From: Gigaspora margarita
Lineage: Eukaryota; Glomeromycota; Glomeromycetes; Diversisporales; Gigasporaceae
Reading direction: 5' to 3'
DNA length: 64,000 bases
NCBI GenBank assembly: GCA_009809945.1
Contig: WTPW01000344.1
Location: 131,135-195,134 of the forward strand
The position numbers were made by a program, and so were the translations under genes. Below are positions 45,887-58,117 of the stretch, one piece after another. The notes under the pieces were generated by a model. It searched no databases, was not told the DNA's origin, and saw only the letters and a list, made by a program, of their open reading frames with translations. The number at the start of each line of letters is the position of its first letter. The first letter of the stretch is position 1.

Positions 45887-46751
45887 TTTTTATGTCAAAG
45901 TTACCGCTATGGGGAAAGGCTTTTATTCAAGTAAAGTTAGATCACAGGCACCTCCAGGGGCGCCCTGGCATTTGTTACATAGACGAGAGTACAACAAGCC
46001 ACACGTACAACTTTTGGTTATCTAATTTAAGTAGTCCGCCCGAAGGTTCTACTCTAGTTGCCATACCTGCAACCCAACTAGGGGGTTACCTATTTAAACC
46101 CTCTGATCTATGCTTCTCCTGCCAAATCCTCCTTGTATCACTGGTACAGTCCTCCGTTACCTAAGGCAGTTATTATTATTATTATTATTTATTATTGTAT
46201 ATATATATTTATTATTATTTTTTTGTTGTTTTTTTTTATTATTATTATTTTTACTTATTTTATTTTATTTTTTCTTTATATGTGTATACGCTTCGCTTCT
46301 AGCACTGGGTAGTAGCAGACACCTTGTCCCTTTTATGAGTTCTCGTTTATGTGAGAAATTCTTAATGTATGAAACCCCTAGTTTCGTCATGGTAATTGTT
46401 CGTGTTATTATTTCTGCAATCGTTAATGCTATCATTATCACTGTAATTGTTCATGTTTAATTGTTTGTAATTGTATGCAATACCAATCCGAGTTCTGCAT
46501 AAGCTACTGCTTAGGAGTTTATATATATAAGCGTGCTATTGATTATTGTTGATTGTTATTTTTATATATATATATTGAGTTGTTTTGTTTTTTTTTTGAG
46601 TGTTTTCTTTTTTTTTTGAGTATATATATTTTTTTTTGTTTCTTTTTTTTTAGCATTGATATATATATATATATATATTGTTTCTTTTCCTCGTCATTAT
46701 GTTATCGATAGTGTTACTAATGCTTGTACCATGTCATGAGTTTGTTTATTG
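45641..46751. repeat. Microsatellite-rich spacer between DIRS gag and pol
   Basis: (TTA)n at about 45855-45890, 46168-46196 and 46210-46250, TA runs at about 46560 and 46662-46678, and T runs at 46585-46650. In between, 45900-46165 is non-repetitive with no recognised protein. Confidence 0.7.
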
Positions 46752-48102
46752 CTATGAGTTCTTGACAGCCTTGTCAGTATCGGAAGGGTTTTCTTTTTTC
46801 ACACCAACTCTTTTGAAACATCTTTGTTCGTTATGGCTGGCCTTCTTGCAGATCAAACAGGCATGGACCCTTTCGCATGCTTTCCCATCATATATCTCTC
46901 GCCTGTCTGGCCATTTTACGTCAAGTCATGTTGCCCAATATGTGTCATGTTTGAGCCACTTCACTGTAGTGATGTCGAAATTTCTGCCTTCAACCTCTAT
47001 ATCATACTCAATAAGTGTTGAGTCTCAGTTTGTAACCAGAGTTACTTTACGATCTTTGTCATAAAGCATCACAGCATAGAAGCTTTGCTTGAGGCATAGC
47101 TCATTGATATGGTTCTAGTATGAATTAAGTTCATGCTCTCTGTTCCCATATATAACCAGGACTGCATCCATGTATGCCTTTAAGACAAGAAGCCATTCAG
47201 AAAGGTCAGTAAATACTGTGTGGCGTAACCACCTTTTGATTGAGATTGTGCCACTCTTAGCTGATTGTAACGTAGGTTCTTCCTCTAAATCCTTAATACT
47301 AGAAAGCAGACTTTTATATGTGAAAATCTGGAGATTCACATATGAACCAAAAGCGATCGCCTTTCATAACTTGGTCGATATGTTTGGTTTGTAGGGGAGG
47401 GTTTTAATCAGTTTTTGGCCCTCCGTCCAATTAGTCACCCACCAAAACTGGATGCTTTCAGATCTTGTAGTGAAAGAGTTAGAAAATCCTTGAACCTCCA
47501 AATATTCTTAAATTTGCATAGTCGAAAAATGGGTACTTCTGTGATACTACCTTGATGAGATGTAGGTTTGTTGGCAGCACAGTGGGTTGTATAACCACAG
47601 TTGTTCTAGTATCTTGGCTATGAAGAGAAACTCTAGTGCTCTCATAATGAGATTGTTCAGTACTGGGTTGGGGATATATACTTGTTGATTGTGCTGCTTC
47701 TTGCCCTTTATCTGCTAATGGGTTGGCATCTATCGATTTTTGTAGTTGCTATGATAATGCCGCATGGTCTTTTGGAGCTGAGATATCCTCATGTGTTGCA
47801 ATGCTACTCCTGATATTGGTTTGTGTCATTTGAAATAGTGCGTTAGTAATATTTGCTTGAAGCTGCTCATTCCACTGCCTCTGCTTATTGAGATTAGAAT
47901 CGAGTTGAGAGTTAATGTACTATTTAATAAATTGGATAATTGATGTGGTGGATGACCGAATTGATTCATTGACATATGCCTTCATTATAGGAATGGGGTC
48001 TACATGTGTGTCAGCCCTGGTCATTGGTATGGTTGTTGTCAGATGATTTGGTGTACATGGTTCTGTATTGTGATCTTGAGCGGTCAATTCTGTATTACTC
48101 AT
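46752..48102 (-). pseudogene. DIRS gag-like protein with CCHC knuckle
   Basis: Starts MSNTELTAQDHNTEP at 48102 and ends at TAG 46752. Near the C-terminus is a perfect knuckle CLICKKASHNEQRC (bases 46818-46859, C-x2-C-x4-H-x4-C). The middle is Gln/Ser/Thr-rich (QWNEQLQANITNALFQMTQTN). Several stops and frame changes (for example about 47900, 47480, 46915) show decay. It lies upstream of pol on the same strand, as in DIRS elements. Confidence 0.65.
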
Positions 48103-48662
48103 GGTTAGTTACATGTGTGAATTTTGTTATTAAATTAAGTATTATATCATTCCTAGCTACTTATGTTTGAAATTATTATTATATGTTTATTATATTAAAA
48201 TTGTTACTGTACTGTTACTATCTACTGCTTGAATTATTATTTATTATTATTTATTGTTATTTATTATTTGTATATATATATTTTTTACTATTACTATTTC
48301 GAGAAAATTTTGTTGCCAGAGACTATTTTGTTGAAGGAGAAAGAGAGTGTTGAATGCAATTCTTTGTTGTCGATTCCTTATATATTGATTAATTGTGATT
48401 GGTGGCTTTTCTTTTATGTATCTCTGGTTGCGTACAGATTCATGCAATTTTACTTAATTGATTGATACTTGATCTCGACCCATGCCTTATGTCTTCTGAC
48501 CTGTGATTGATCAGGGTTGTGGTTGTAGCACATGGTGTGTAACCATGACCAGATCTTTCCCTTTCTTTTCAATCTGTTGACCCTTGTTAATATCCATTAA
48601 ATTAATTAAGTCAGAACTTTTGATAAGCTGAATACTTCAGTTAAATAAACAATTATGGTATA

Positions 48663-49318
48663 ATTCCCCGAAAGTTAGTTTTCCACCAGTTATTTTTCTG
48701 ACACTATATCCCTGACAGAATCTTTCATCTACAGCACTTTTTGTTGACAGAATCTTTCCTTGACATACCATGCTTTGACATCCCCTTTCTTTAACATTTT
48801 ATATTTTCGACAAGACATTTATCTAACATGATATATTTCTAATTTGACTTTTCTCTAATACTAAGTTTTATTGAATGCACTTTTTCTGACATGAACGATA
48901 AACCCAGTGATCATTACATCATGTGAAATCATGCAACTATGTCATTTTGTTTACTAGCACTATCAACTCGGCCTAAATTATACTATCACCTAATTCTAAC
49001 TCTAATTTAGCCTGAGCGCTTAATCATGTGATGTGATGAACATGAATAATCACCCTACCCAATAATTATATTTCTAATTGGGGAAAGATCTTGTCTGAAA
49101 AAGATGTCAGAAACATGTCATATCAGAAAAATATTCTTTCTGAAATACGTCATATCAGTAAAATGTCTTCGAAAATATGTTCTGTCAAGGAAAGGAGTGG
49201 TCGAAAGCATAGTATGTCGAGGAAAGATCCTGTCAACAAAAAATGCTTTAGGTGAAACATTCTGTCAGGGATATAGTGTCAAAAAAATGAGCTAGCGGGG
49301 AACTAACTTTCAGGGAAT
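48663..49318. mobile_element. Giant hairpin of GACA words (656 bp)
   Basis: The left arm (attccccgaaagttag .. ctgacactatatccctgacagaatctttc .. ttgacatacc) pairs with the right arm read in reverse over more than 200 bp, with mismatches. Both arms are made of 15-20-bp words containing TTTC and GACA. An unpaired centre of about 190 bp (48895-49085) has its own cctaaatt / aatttagc inverse. No coding. Confidence 0.85.
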
Positions 49319-49642
49319 CAAGCAACAACCTAGATGAACATATGCAGTATATACATTAGACAAAATTGAACATTTGGACACTTTTGATCAGATGTTCAAT
49401 CCAAACGTCTAATCCAATATCCAATCCTGATTTTTGAACATTTTTCCAATTGGGTCTTGATATCCAAAGTCCAATTCAGATCATTGGATATAACAACTCT
49501 GAATATAAGCATAGTACACAAGTTGTTAAGATTTTTATGAAACACAGTATCTCACAAAATTCAATAATAAGATCTCTTTGAAATTGTGAAATGTCTAATC
49601 ATGAAATTGTTTAAAATACAAAAAATAATGGACATCATGGTA

Positions 49643-49848
49643 AGGCTGTGCAAATAAAATTAATTGTTTCTCGTAACATATTATTAAGGTTACAGGACAC
49701 CCGGGACCCGGTTGTTATTGTAAAATGTTATATAAAATTTTAAATATATATATTTTTAGTTATTTATATATATAAAAAAAATTTTTAATTTTTTCAAAAA
49801 AAGCACCTGGCTGGGTTACGAGAAACAAATATATTTATTTGCATGGCC
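49643..49848. mobile_element. MITE, TA duplication, AGGCYRTGCAAATAAA termini
   Basis: TA|AGGCTGTGCAAATAAA..TTGTTTCTCGTAAC and the mirror GTTACGAGAAACAAAT..TTTATTTGCATGGCC|TA. 206 bp, AT-rich centre with gggacccgg. Confidence 0.85.
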
Positions 49849-49850
49849 TA

Positions 49851-51114
49851 ATATAAAATAAATATCCTTTCTGTTGCAAAAGCAATGCTTTTGTACTTTC
49901 CAATATAGTTGGGTTGTGCTCGCTGTTAAACATTCTTTATATTCTTGCTAAAACTGAAGACGATAAAAAGTAAAATATTGGTTAGTGTATTATTTATGGC
50001 ATGGAATTGGATTGATAAAATAAGAAATCAAGACTAGAAGGCTGTTATTGAGCTACTTGAAGGTTAGTTGAAGGAGGATATTTAAAAGTGCAGATTTCCT
50101 TGAAGAGAATTCCTAACAATACATTGGCTATTAGTAAATTGAAAGTTTCTACTAGAAAACTAATGCAGTTCACAGGACAGTTGAGATAATTACGGATCAA
50201 AATTGAGGTCTTAAAAAAATATTGAGCTTAAAATTTTATTAAATTAACATTTCAATTCTTAAATAAAATATTTAAGATTGAATTTGCATATTTTTTATAT
50301 TATCCTGTAAGATTATGATTGGGAGCTATCTCAAAATTTTTACGAAGCGAATTTTTATAAAAATGGCCTTTTTAACTAATTTAGTTATAGGCTAAAGTTA
50401 AAAAGACCCTTTTTTAAAAAATTAGCTTTTTTGATCTACAAATACAAAAACTCACGTATTTTAACGTTGGAGCACTTCTTTTTACTGCTTATTATCAAAT
50501 AGATCAAAACAGGTATTAATACAATGCATAATGACAAATGTGAATATGTACATTTCTTTTTTATTCTTTTTTAAAAAAATATAGTACTTATGAGCATGTA
50601 CAGTATGCAAAATCTGGAGATTGTTCCTTCGAAACCCCTTTAAATCCAATGTCAGTTCTTAAGAAATTGCATACAGAAATATAATCCAGTTGCATGTGGC
50701 AAGAGACATGTTTATGATCATCCTGAGAAATAAAATTAATATGAAACGGTAATATAAAAACAGCTGTGAAATAGAAATTGTACATAGTATAGAATTTTGA
50801 ATTTCATTCTTAAAGATAAATTGCGTTAAACATGTTTTTTTATTTAGGACTGTTTATTTTTTTTTTTTAAGTTTGTATATAAAAAATTTTTATCACAATT
50901 TTTTCATGCTAGGTTAATATATAGAGTTGAAATTGGGTTTTTTTATGGCATAGAATATTTTTACTTATAACACCCCACACTGATTATTAATTAGTTTTAT
51001 ATATGCGTATTGTTGCCTCAGAGTGTAGTTTAAAATTTTGGCTCGAATTAAGCTTTAATTAGTCTGAATTAAGCTTAATCTGACAAAATTTAAACTACTC
51101 TCCAGGGTGATTGC
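49851..51114. other. AT-rich intergenic
   Basis: No gene. 51025-51085 contains a palindromic ctgaattaagcttaatct stretch resembling the centre of the CCGTATTTTCG MITE family without its termini. Confidence 0.45.
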
Positions 51115-51475
51115 AGTATGTGAGTATAAATTTCAATAATATTTATTTATTAAATTTAATTTTACAATAAATTAATAAATACTCTATTCGATTACAGGGT
51201 GTGAGTATAAATTTCAATAATATTTTTTAAACTATAATTTTATAATAAATTAATTAATTCTCCAATTGATTATATAAATTATAGTATGTGTGTATAAATT
51301 TCAGTAATATTTACTTATTAAATTAATTTTATAATAAATTAATAAATTAATCAATACTCCAATCAATTACAGTGGGTGAGTATAAATTTCAATGATATTT
51401 ATTTATTTTTTAAGAATAAATTAATCAATAATCCAATCAATTACAGGATATGAGTATAAATTCAATGCATTTATT
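51115..51475. repeat. Minisatellite, about 80-90-bp unit, five copies
   Basis: Each unit begins gtgagtataaatttcaataatattta, continues with aataaattaat words and ends ctccaatcaattacag. The ends vary slightly in length. Confidence 0.85.
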
Positions 51476-52910
51476 TGTTAAATAGTGATCTAATTTCTGA
51501 AGAACTAGATGATTCATAAAATGAAACTGAAAAGATTTCAGAAAACTAGTTTGTCCCAGAATTTATAAAAACAGAAATTATCATTAAATTAATCTTATTA
51601 GTAAATTACATGCCAGTAAGAACATTTAATTATTACAGCTAGTGATGTAAATTGGATCCATGCAGTAGGTGCAGTACATATAGATTTAAATTTGCATGTA
51701 TATCGGGGCACTCTATATATATAATGTGCATATAAATTTTTTTTTTGTGCATTTTTTTTTTGCATTTGCGCCAATAAAATTTTTTGAATTTATAACACTG
51801 ATTATAGCATTTTCATAATTTAATTACTTACTAGTGTTATCTGGTATAAAACTTATCTACATCATAAATTTAATGTATTTATATGACTTTAATATTTTAT
51901 TTGTTTATTATATTTATTTAATAGTCGATACTATATAAAAAATTACAAAGTATATAATAATAATTATTATATGATATATCTGATATATGAATACGTATTT
52001 GTACAGTAAGCACTTATTTTATTTTTCTATTACATACTTTACACAGTACGGAATACAATAAGAAAAAGCACAAGTTGAACACTGCATAATAAAAGAATTA
52101 TTTATACTATTGATCTGAGTTATCTTCAATTCTGAATTAAAACATGTTCTTTCTCAATTTTTACAAATCATGAGATATAAAATAATTACTTATTAATAAT
52201 TATATTTATATTTGCAATGATCTTTTTCATTGATATTTCAAAGATAATTTTTTATCACTTTATTGAGCAAGGATATGTGATTTTTAGTATAACCCAAAAT
52301 TCAAGCTAAACCTTTAAGGTTCTTTATTTGGCATAACAGAAGAACTGCTCATGCCTAAACAAGATATGAATAACTTGGGGATGCAAGTTTGTTAGATCTT
52401 AAATTTTACAAAATAATCTGTGCTGAGCATGATGGTCATGGAAAGACCTGTAAAAGACAAATTGGTTTTTTTTTTTAAAAAAAAATTTTAGTAAATATTT
52501 TCCTTTTAGATTTGGGTTAGACAAGACACCTGACCAGATTCCATGCAAAAATTATTAATTATATAGAAAATTTTAACACTTACCAGGGGTGAATTTTACT
52601 GGATCACATGAAATATATCATGTTACACAGACTTGTTAATTTAGTATAAATATGACAAATTAACAGATGTGACAAATAATAGCTAATTAATATAGTTGCA
52701 AATTATTTATCACACATTATTTGTCATATTTATGCTAAATAGTAAATAAAGAATAAACTTAATTTAATGCTTCTAATAATTACCATATTACCGCGAAATA
52801 ATGATCATGGGTGTTATATTAAAATTGCATCTCCTAAAAATAGCATACTTGGTTTTGAAATAATGCCCATGCACATCCCGAAATAGCACATGCTATATAT
52901 AGAATACTAT
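51476..52910. other. AT-rich intergenic
   Basis: No gene. atgctaaa.agtaaataaagaataaa.ttaatttaatgcttctaata at 52732-52785 recurs at 53609-53660. Confidence 0.45.
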
Positions 52911-53108
52911 TTAATCAAATGCATAACAAAGGTGTTCAACAAATGCTTTATATTTATTCTTTTTAGCTTTCATTGCTTCAAGAATAACTATCATTAAATA
53001 TTCAATTAGCGCTACTCTTATTCTAGCAGGATAATAAATTGTTACAGCTATTCTTTTTGGTTTAATACTGGAATATAATTTTTGATAATAAACGAATGTT
53101 TTATGCAC
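52911..53108 (-). pseudogene. SLR gene scrap
   Basis: The minus-strand frame preserves KDVHKTFVYYQKL, a clear match to the SLR helix A (EKDEHKAFIYYQKS), then IEYLMIVILEAMKAKKNKYKAF. Only one recognisable unit remains. Confidence 0.4.
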
Positions 53109-53440
53109 ATCCTTTTTAAAGTTAAAATTAAAATATTCTTAGAGTGCAGCATAATGATGGCAAAGAAAAAAGAAAAATAAGAGCATAAATCTATAGGAGA
53201 TACTTTATATATATGCAGGTTTTAAAAAATAAATAATTCGCTTTTTACTATCACTACGTAGAAGTTCAACAATAGGGTAATTGTTCCTATATATATATAA
53301 ATATATTAAGGTTTAGATTTTTAGCACCAGTATAGGATAAAAAATTGGGTTGCCTCAAAATAGCGCACATGCGCGCACTCAAAATAGCGCACAGTTGATT
53401 GAATCACCATGCAGGTGCACATTATTTCACGATAATACAG

Positions 53441-53790
53441 TAATAGATAATGTAACACTATGCTATGGCTATCACTTCTGCTTCGCTTATAATACTAAGC
53501 CCTTATTACAATTAATACTTTTTATAATTAACACCCTTACCCTAACCGTTAGGGCCAATAACTTTATAATAATTCTATTATATGTCCATGTATAAATTTA
53601 ATTTATTAAATATGCTAAACAGTAAATAAAGAATAAAGTTAATTTAATGCTTCTAATAGATTAATAGTTAATGTAATACTATGTTACAGCTATCACTTCC
53701 ACTTCACTTATTATACTAAGCCCTTATCTCAATTAATACTTTTATAATTAATACCCTTACTTTAACTATTAGGGCCAATAACTTTATTGA
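53441..53790. repeat. Tandem diverged repeat, about 223-bp period
   Basis: taatag.taatgtaa.actatg..gctatcacttc..cttcacttata.tactaagccctta..ccaataacttta occurs at 53441-53570 and again at 53663-53790. Confidence 0.75.
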
Positions 53791-54319
53791 AATAATCAAC
53801 TTAAATAATTATTAATTACACTATGCTTTGGCATTATAAGCATCTTGTTTATAAAAAACATGATAAAGGTAAAATTACAGTGTCATTTACAATTGGTTTT
53901 CATATTACCATGTAAACGATGTGAATTCTGAAGATGCTTTTTTGAGCTTTATATTTTCCACTTGATAAGCAATGAAAAGACTTGCAGTAAGTAATGGAGG
54001 GATTGTCCGGGTCTTTATCATTATGAACAATTTGATATCCAAAACCACGTTCAAGACAATATTAGTGTATAAATATATAACAGATAACCAGTCATCAAAA
54101 GGATTTCCTACGTGAAGGTTATACTAATAAGTTGATATAATTGTATCAGAATCATCACTAAAAAAATCTAAAACTACAGGTTAGTATTAAGTAAAACTAT
54201 CATATTTGTGGCCAACACTTTAGAGATCATTCCAGTTAACATATAACAAAACTTACCAGAGGTCTGAATTTGAGCACTGCTAATATTAAGATCTTTATAT
54301 TTCTTGATATAAAAAAATA
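53791..54319. other. AT-rich intergenic
   Basis: No gene or repeat recognised. Confidence 0.4.
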
Positions 54320-54730
54320 GTCATTAGTGCTCATGCTATTATTCACACTCATGTTCATACTTATGGTATCATTAATGTTCATGTTCATTGCATCATTCAT
54401 GCTTATGGCATCATTCATGCTTATGGTATCGTTTATGCTTATGACATCGTTTGTGCTTTTGCATTGTTCATACTTATAGCATCGTTTATACTTATAGCAT
54501 TGTTCATTCTTATGGCATTGTTCATGTTAATGTTTTTAGCTTTATCATACAAATGGCATTGTTGATAATATCATTTGTAGCATTGTTCATTCTATCATTC
54601 ATGCTATTGTTAATGGTATCATTTGTAGCATTGTTTGTGGCATTGTTTATGGCATTGTTCATAGTATTGTTTGTGGTATCATTTGTGGGATCGTTCGTAG
54701 GATCGTTCATGGATCTTTCATAGCATTGTT
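54320..54730. repeat. Minisatellite with units in multiples of three
   Basis: 54340-54535 has 15-18-bp units of cttatggcatcattcatg. 54555-54730 has 12-bp units such as gtagcattgttt / gtggtatcattt. Because the units are multiples of three both strands stay open for 60-90 codons, the minus strand reading Asn/Asp/Thr/Met repeats. No conventional domain flanks it. Confidence 0.85.
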
Positions 54731-55599
54731 CAATACAATATCCTGTGCATCATTTAGACCTTTTTCATAGAAAAAAACTGACTGTATACTGGTATGTGAA
54801 TCAACTTTGGAAGAGCTTTAGGTAAAGTATGTGCTAGTACACGCATCGCTTGTTCTTATAAGCTAAAGGTAGTAATAAAAGGAAAAATATATACCTGTTT
54901 TGAATGAATATATATAAAAAGCACAGGCCTGAACAACATCCCAGTGAACTGTTAAAATTTAAAATTTACAGCCTTACAAAATAACTTACTAGGGCGTTTA
55001 ATTCAAGGTAAGTTTCCAAAAAAGTCTTGATTAATATTCATCCACCTTTTAAACCAAGTTTTAAAAAATTCAGTTGGTGTTTCTGCAAAATGCATTAACT
55101 AATGTACTTCCTACCTTTGATCCAAGTAGTTTAGGTGAGACCAACTGGATTCAGTGTTTTACATTACCCCTCCTCCAGAGGAGGGGGAAGGGTGGTTTAT
55201 ATAGTAAATTTTAAAAAATTTTTTTTTTGAAATTTTTTTTTTTTTGAATTGTTCTATGACTGTAAAAATTTTTCAAAATATCCCGAAGCCCTATATATAA
55301 TTATCTAAATTTTTTTACTGCAGTGCAAACAACCAAGTCCTGACAAATGGAATTTTCTAGCGGCCAAATCTGAAATTTATATAATGTGGCCACATTTGAT
55401 ATTTTCATTATATTATATGTGACCAAATTTGATATTTTCATTATATGCAACCAAATTTGATATTTTCATTATATATGACCAAATTTGATATTTCATTATA
55501 TATGGCCAAATTGGCACATGCAAATTACTTTAATTGATAAAAGCCAGTTAATCGGAGATCGTCTGTAGTATAATGTGATGCAAATCACATATGAAAATC

Positions 55600-56243
55600 A
55601 CTATAGTGTGAATGTGGTGTGCATACATATAAAAATATTTTTTACTAAGTTAGCAATACATGCCCACTAATTGAAAGTTGTAGAGCTCATCGAGACGCAT
55701 CTAAAGGTAGTTAGATCATCCAAATCGGCCCAGTGGATGGCAAGATGTCATTGAAAAACGATTGGATGACAATATAAAATCTCTATGTAAGGTGAGACCA
55801 ACTGGATTTGGTGTTTTACATTACCCCCCCAGAGTCCCCCCTCTCCCTCATAGTAAAAAAAATTTAGATAAATATATATAGGGCTTCGGGATATTTCAGA
55901 AAATTTTTACAGTCACAAAACAATTCTGGAAAAAATTTTTAAAAAAAATTTTTTTTTAAAATTTTACTATGTGAACCACCCTCTCCCCCTCCCCCTTCCT
56001 CTAGAGGAGAGGGGGTAATATAAAACACTGAATCTAGTTGGTCTCGCCTAATTTACATAGAGATTTTATATAGTTGTCCAATCATTTTTTGATGATATCT
56101 CGCCATCCACTGGACTGATTTGGATGATCTAACCACCGTTAGATGTGTCGCGATGAGCTCTACAACTTTCTATTAGTGAGCATATAATGTTAACTTAGTA
56201 AAAATATTTTTATATGTATGCACGCCATATTCATACTATAGTA
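55600..56243. mobile_element. Foldback C inside element B
   Basis: cactatagtgtgaatgtggtgtgcatac .. ctctatgta at the left is mirrored by tacatagagatttta .. gtatgcacgccatattcatactatag at the right, about 190-bp arms. The centre is occupied by a second MITE A. Confidence 0.8.
55788..56051. mobile_element. MITE family A, inner copy (inverse orientation)
   Basis: TA|AGGTGAGACCAACTGG ... AGTTGGTCTCGCC|TA. It contains the inverse of the family signature (ctcatagtaaaaaaaatttag). It sits at the exact centre of foldback C. Confidence 0.85.
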
Positions 56244-56692
56244 GTATATAGGATGGCCAAATTTAGTAGCCAAATTAGTAGACATATAGGGCCAAATTTA
56301 GTATATATAGGGTGGTCAAATTTAATATATATAGGGCAGCCAAATTTAGTATATATAGGGTGGCCAAATTTAGTATATATAGGGCAGCCAAATTTAGTAT
56401 ACATAGGGCGGCCAAATTGCTTGTTTTAATAATATATATAGGGCGGCCAAATTTTATATTTATAAAAATACTATAACTTCAACCTGCTATAACTTTTTTA
56501 TAAATAAATTTAAAAAAATTAAAAACCATAGAAGTGTTTAGCTTGTTTTGATTTAACATTTTAAGATAGTATTTTTTAGTTACTATTCTTTTTGAAGAAG
56601 GATTAGCAATTTGAATGTCATCAATTTTATTTGTTGGGACTAGGTTGTTTGCACTATATGAGGGAAAGGAGGACTCTGAGAAGGGGGGTAAT

Positions 56693-56926
56693 CAGTGTCT
56701 GAAATTCAATTTTTAAATTAGTTGGGGCTGCAACTAAATAAAAAAAAATAGTTGCGGATTATAAGAATTTATAAAAATTTAGTTGCGCGTATGAGCATTT
56801 AATCAAAATTTATAAGTAAAATTTGCAAATTTATGTGCGGAATTTGCATATGCACTTCAGATTTTGGTTGCGGAAATTTAAAATTTGTTGCGGTCCGCAG
56901 ACTCCGCAACCCAATTTCAGACACTG
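56693..56926. mobile_element. hAT-type MITE, 234 bp, 8-bp duplication
   Basis: CAGTGTCTGAAATT ... AATTTCAGACACTG with exact flanks GGGGTAAT (56685-56692 and 56927-56934). The interior has gttgcgga and aattt words. It is inserted in the right arm of the outer MITE A. Confidence 0.92.
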
Positions 56927-56963
56927 GGGGTAATGTAAAACACTGAATCTAGTTGGTCTCACC

Positions 56964-57131
56964 TAATGCTCATATGCATAATACCTGATCTGTATAGTAT
57001 AGATTGTAAAGCTGACCTATACTATACTGAACAGCTAACCTATACCATATTGATCTGCAACTTTATGGTATAGTATAAATTGGTTTTACAATCTATACTA
57101 TACGGATCAGGCATTATATATATGAGCATTA
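56964..57131. mobile_element. Foldback MITE, AATGCTCAT termini
   Basis: TA|ATGCTCATATGCATAATACCTGATC ... GATCAGGCATTATATATATGAGCAT|TA. It shares its left TA with the end of the outer MITE A. Inner words are ctatactatac. Confidence 0.8.
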
Positions 57132-58117
57132 GTTTCATAGAATTTTTCAGATCCGTAGTATGGTATAGATTTGAAAAGATTGACATATACTGATGAGCAG
57201 TTTAGTATAGTACAGTGTTGTATCATTTCTAAAGTTATGTCAATTCTGAATTGACACATTATTTTCTCGATTCTAAAAAAGATCTAGGTCAATTCATAGT
57301 AAAAATCATGAGAGCACAGCAATGTAATAAACTACTAATAATAATTATGTATTATATAAAGGTATTTTACAGATCAGTGTAGTATAGGTGAGCAGATCTG
57401 TATAGCATAGGCCAAATTTTAAATCTATACTATACTGATCCAATGTAATATATATTAGCATTATAGTTGGGAATTATAGCTAATTGGTATCATATAGATC
57501 TTAAATTTAGCCTATACTATACCCAGACCAGGACTGATAAAGACCGTGGGACCATTAAAGGACCGGTCCTTGTAAACATAACTGTGATATTTATATCACC
57601 AATCAAATTTCTTGATCAGGTGTAATGGTAGCTAAATCATCAAAATCGGCTTGGTAACGTAGATCATGTGATGTTTGTTTATATCAGACAGTAAATAATT
57701 ACGCCATTTTTGGGCAATAAAATCTTATGCGATATAACATTAAAGGGCCGTTATGGACTAAAGGACCGAACCGTACTGGGACCAGTGTATAAAATAGCAT
57801 AATAAAAATCTGGATCTACCATTTTTTATGTTGCATATACTGGTATTTTAAAATTGGGCCAGTGCAACAAACAGTGCATGATCTGGAATTTTTTGAAGTA
57901 AGCAGTGTGTGCATCTATGTGCCCCCAATGATCTGATGATCATTTTCTACTAATGCAGGTTTTTTTTTTTTGAACCGGTATTTTTTTATATAACAGTTGC
58001 ATGTACCGGTAAATTAAAATTTCTATTTTAAACACTGACTGGGACTGTATCACTATAATAATGGTGTTACTCTTGCATACTGACCCATGCTGTAAGTAAG
58101 GATATGTCACAAGACTA
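57132..58117. other. Intergenic with TATACTATACTGATC words
   Basis: Diverged fragments of the previous element's arm recur at 57145-57220, 57360-57450 and 57480-57520. 57536-57790 has ggaccggtcc-type words and atcatcaaaatcggct. No gene. Confidence 0.5.

Larger units (their letters stand above)
36714..48102 (-). mobile_element. DIRS-type tyrosine-recombinase retrotransposon, decayed and split
   Basis: On the minus strand, in order, are gag with a CCHC knuckle, reverse transcriptase, RNase H and tyrosine recombinase, which is the DIRS layout with no integrase and no LTRs. The RT frame is split by the pogo element at 38758-44994 and the flanks join in frame across one TA. Gag and pol contain stops and frameshifts. 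The outer repeats of the element were not identified. The left end may extend past the hAT foldback to about 34860. Confidence 0.8.
55321..56653. mobile_element. Element B, CAGTGCAAACAACC termini
   Basis: CAGTGCAAACAACCAAGTCC at the left is mirrored by GGACTAGGTTGTTTGCACT at the right. It carries minisatellite arms. The left has five accaaatttgatattttcattatat units (55385-55510), and the right has about eight ggccaaatttagtatatatagg units (56250-56455). No clean target duplication could be read. Confidence 0.7.
55132..56965. mobile_element. MITE family A, outer copy split by insertions
   Basis: TA|GGTGAGACCAACTGG at 55132 and CCTAGTTGGTCTCACC-type end |TA at 56964-56965 (agttggtctcacc|ta). 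The left half runs to ttttttactg at 55320, and the right half resumes atatgagggaaagg at about 56654. The right half is split again at 56693-56926. Confidence 0.85.

Noticed and set aside
45804-47064. Plus-strand frames of 73-128 codons
   Set aside because: They lie over simple repeats or opposite the DIRS gag with its CCHC knuckle on the minus strand.
56214-56429. 71-codon frame with repeated PNLVYIGW
   Set aside because: It is a translation of the ggccaaatttagtatatatagg minisatellite of element B.
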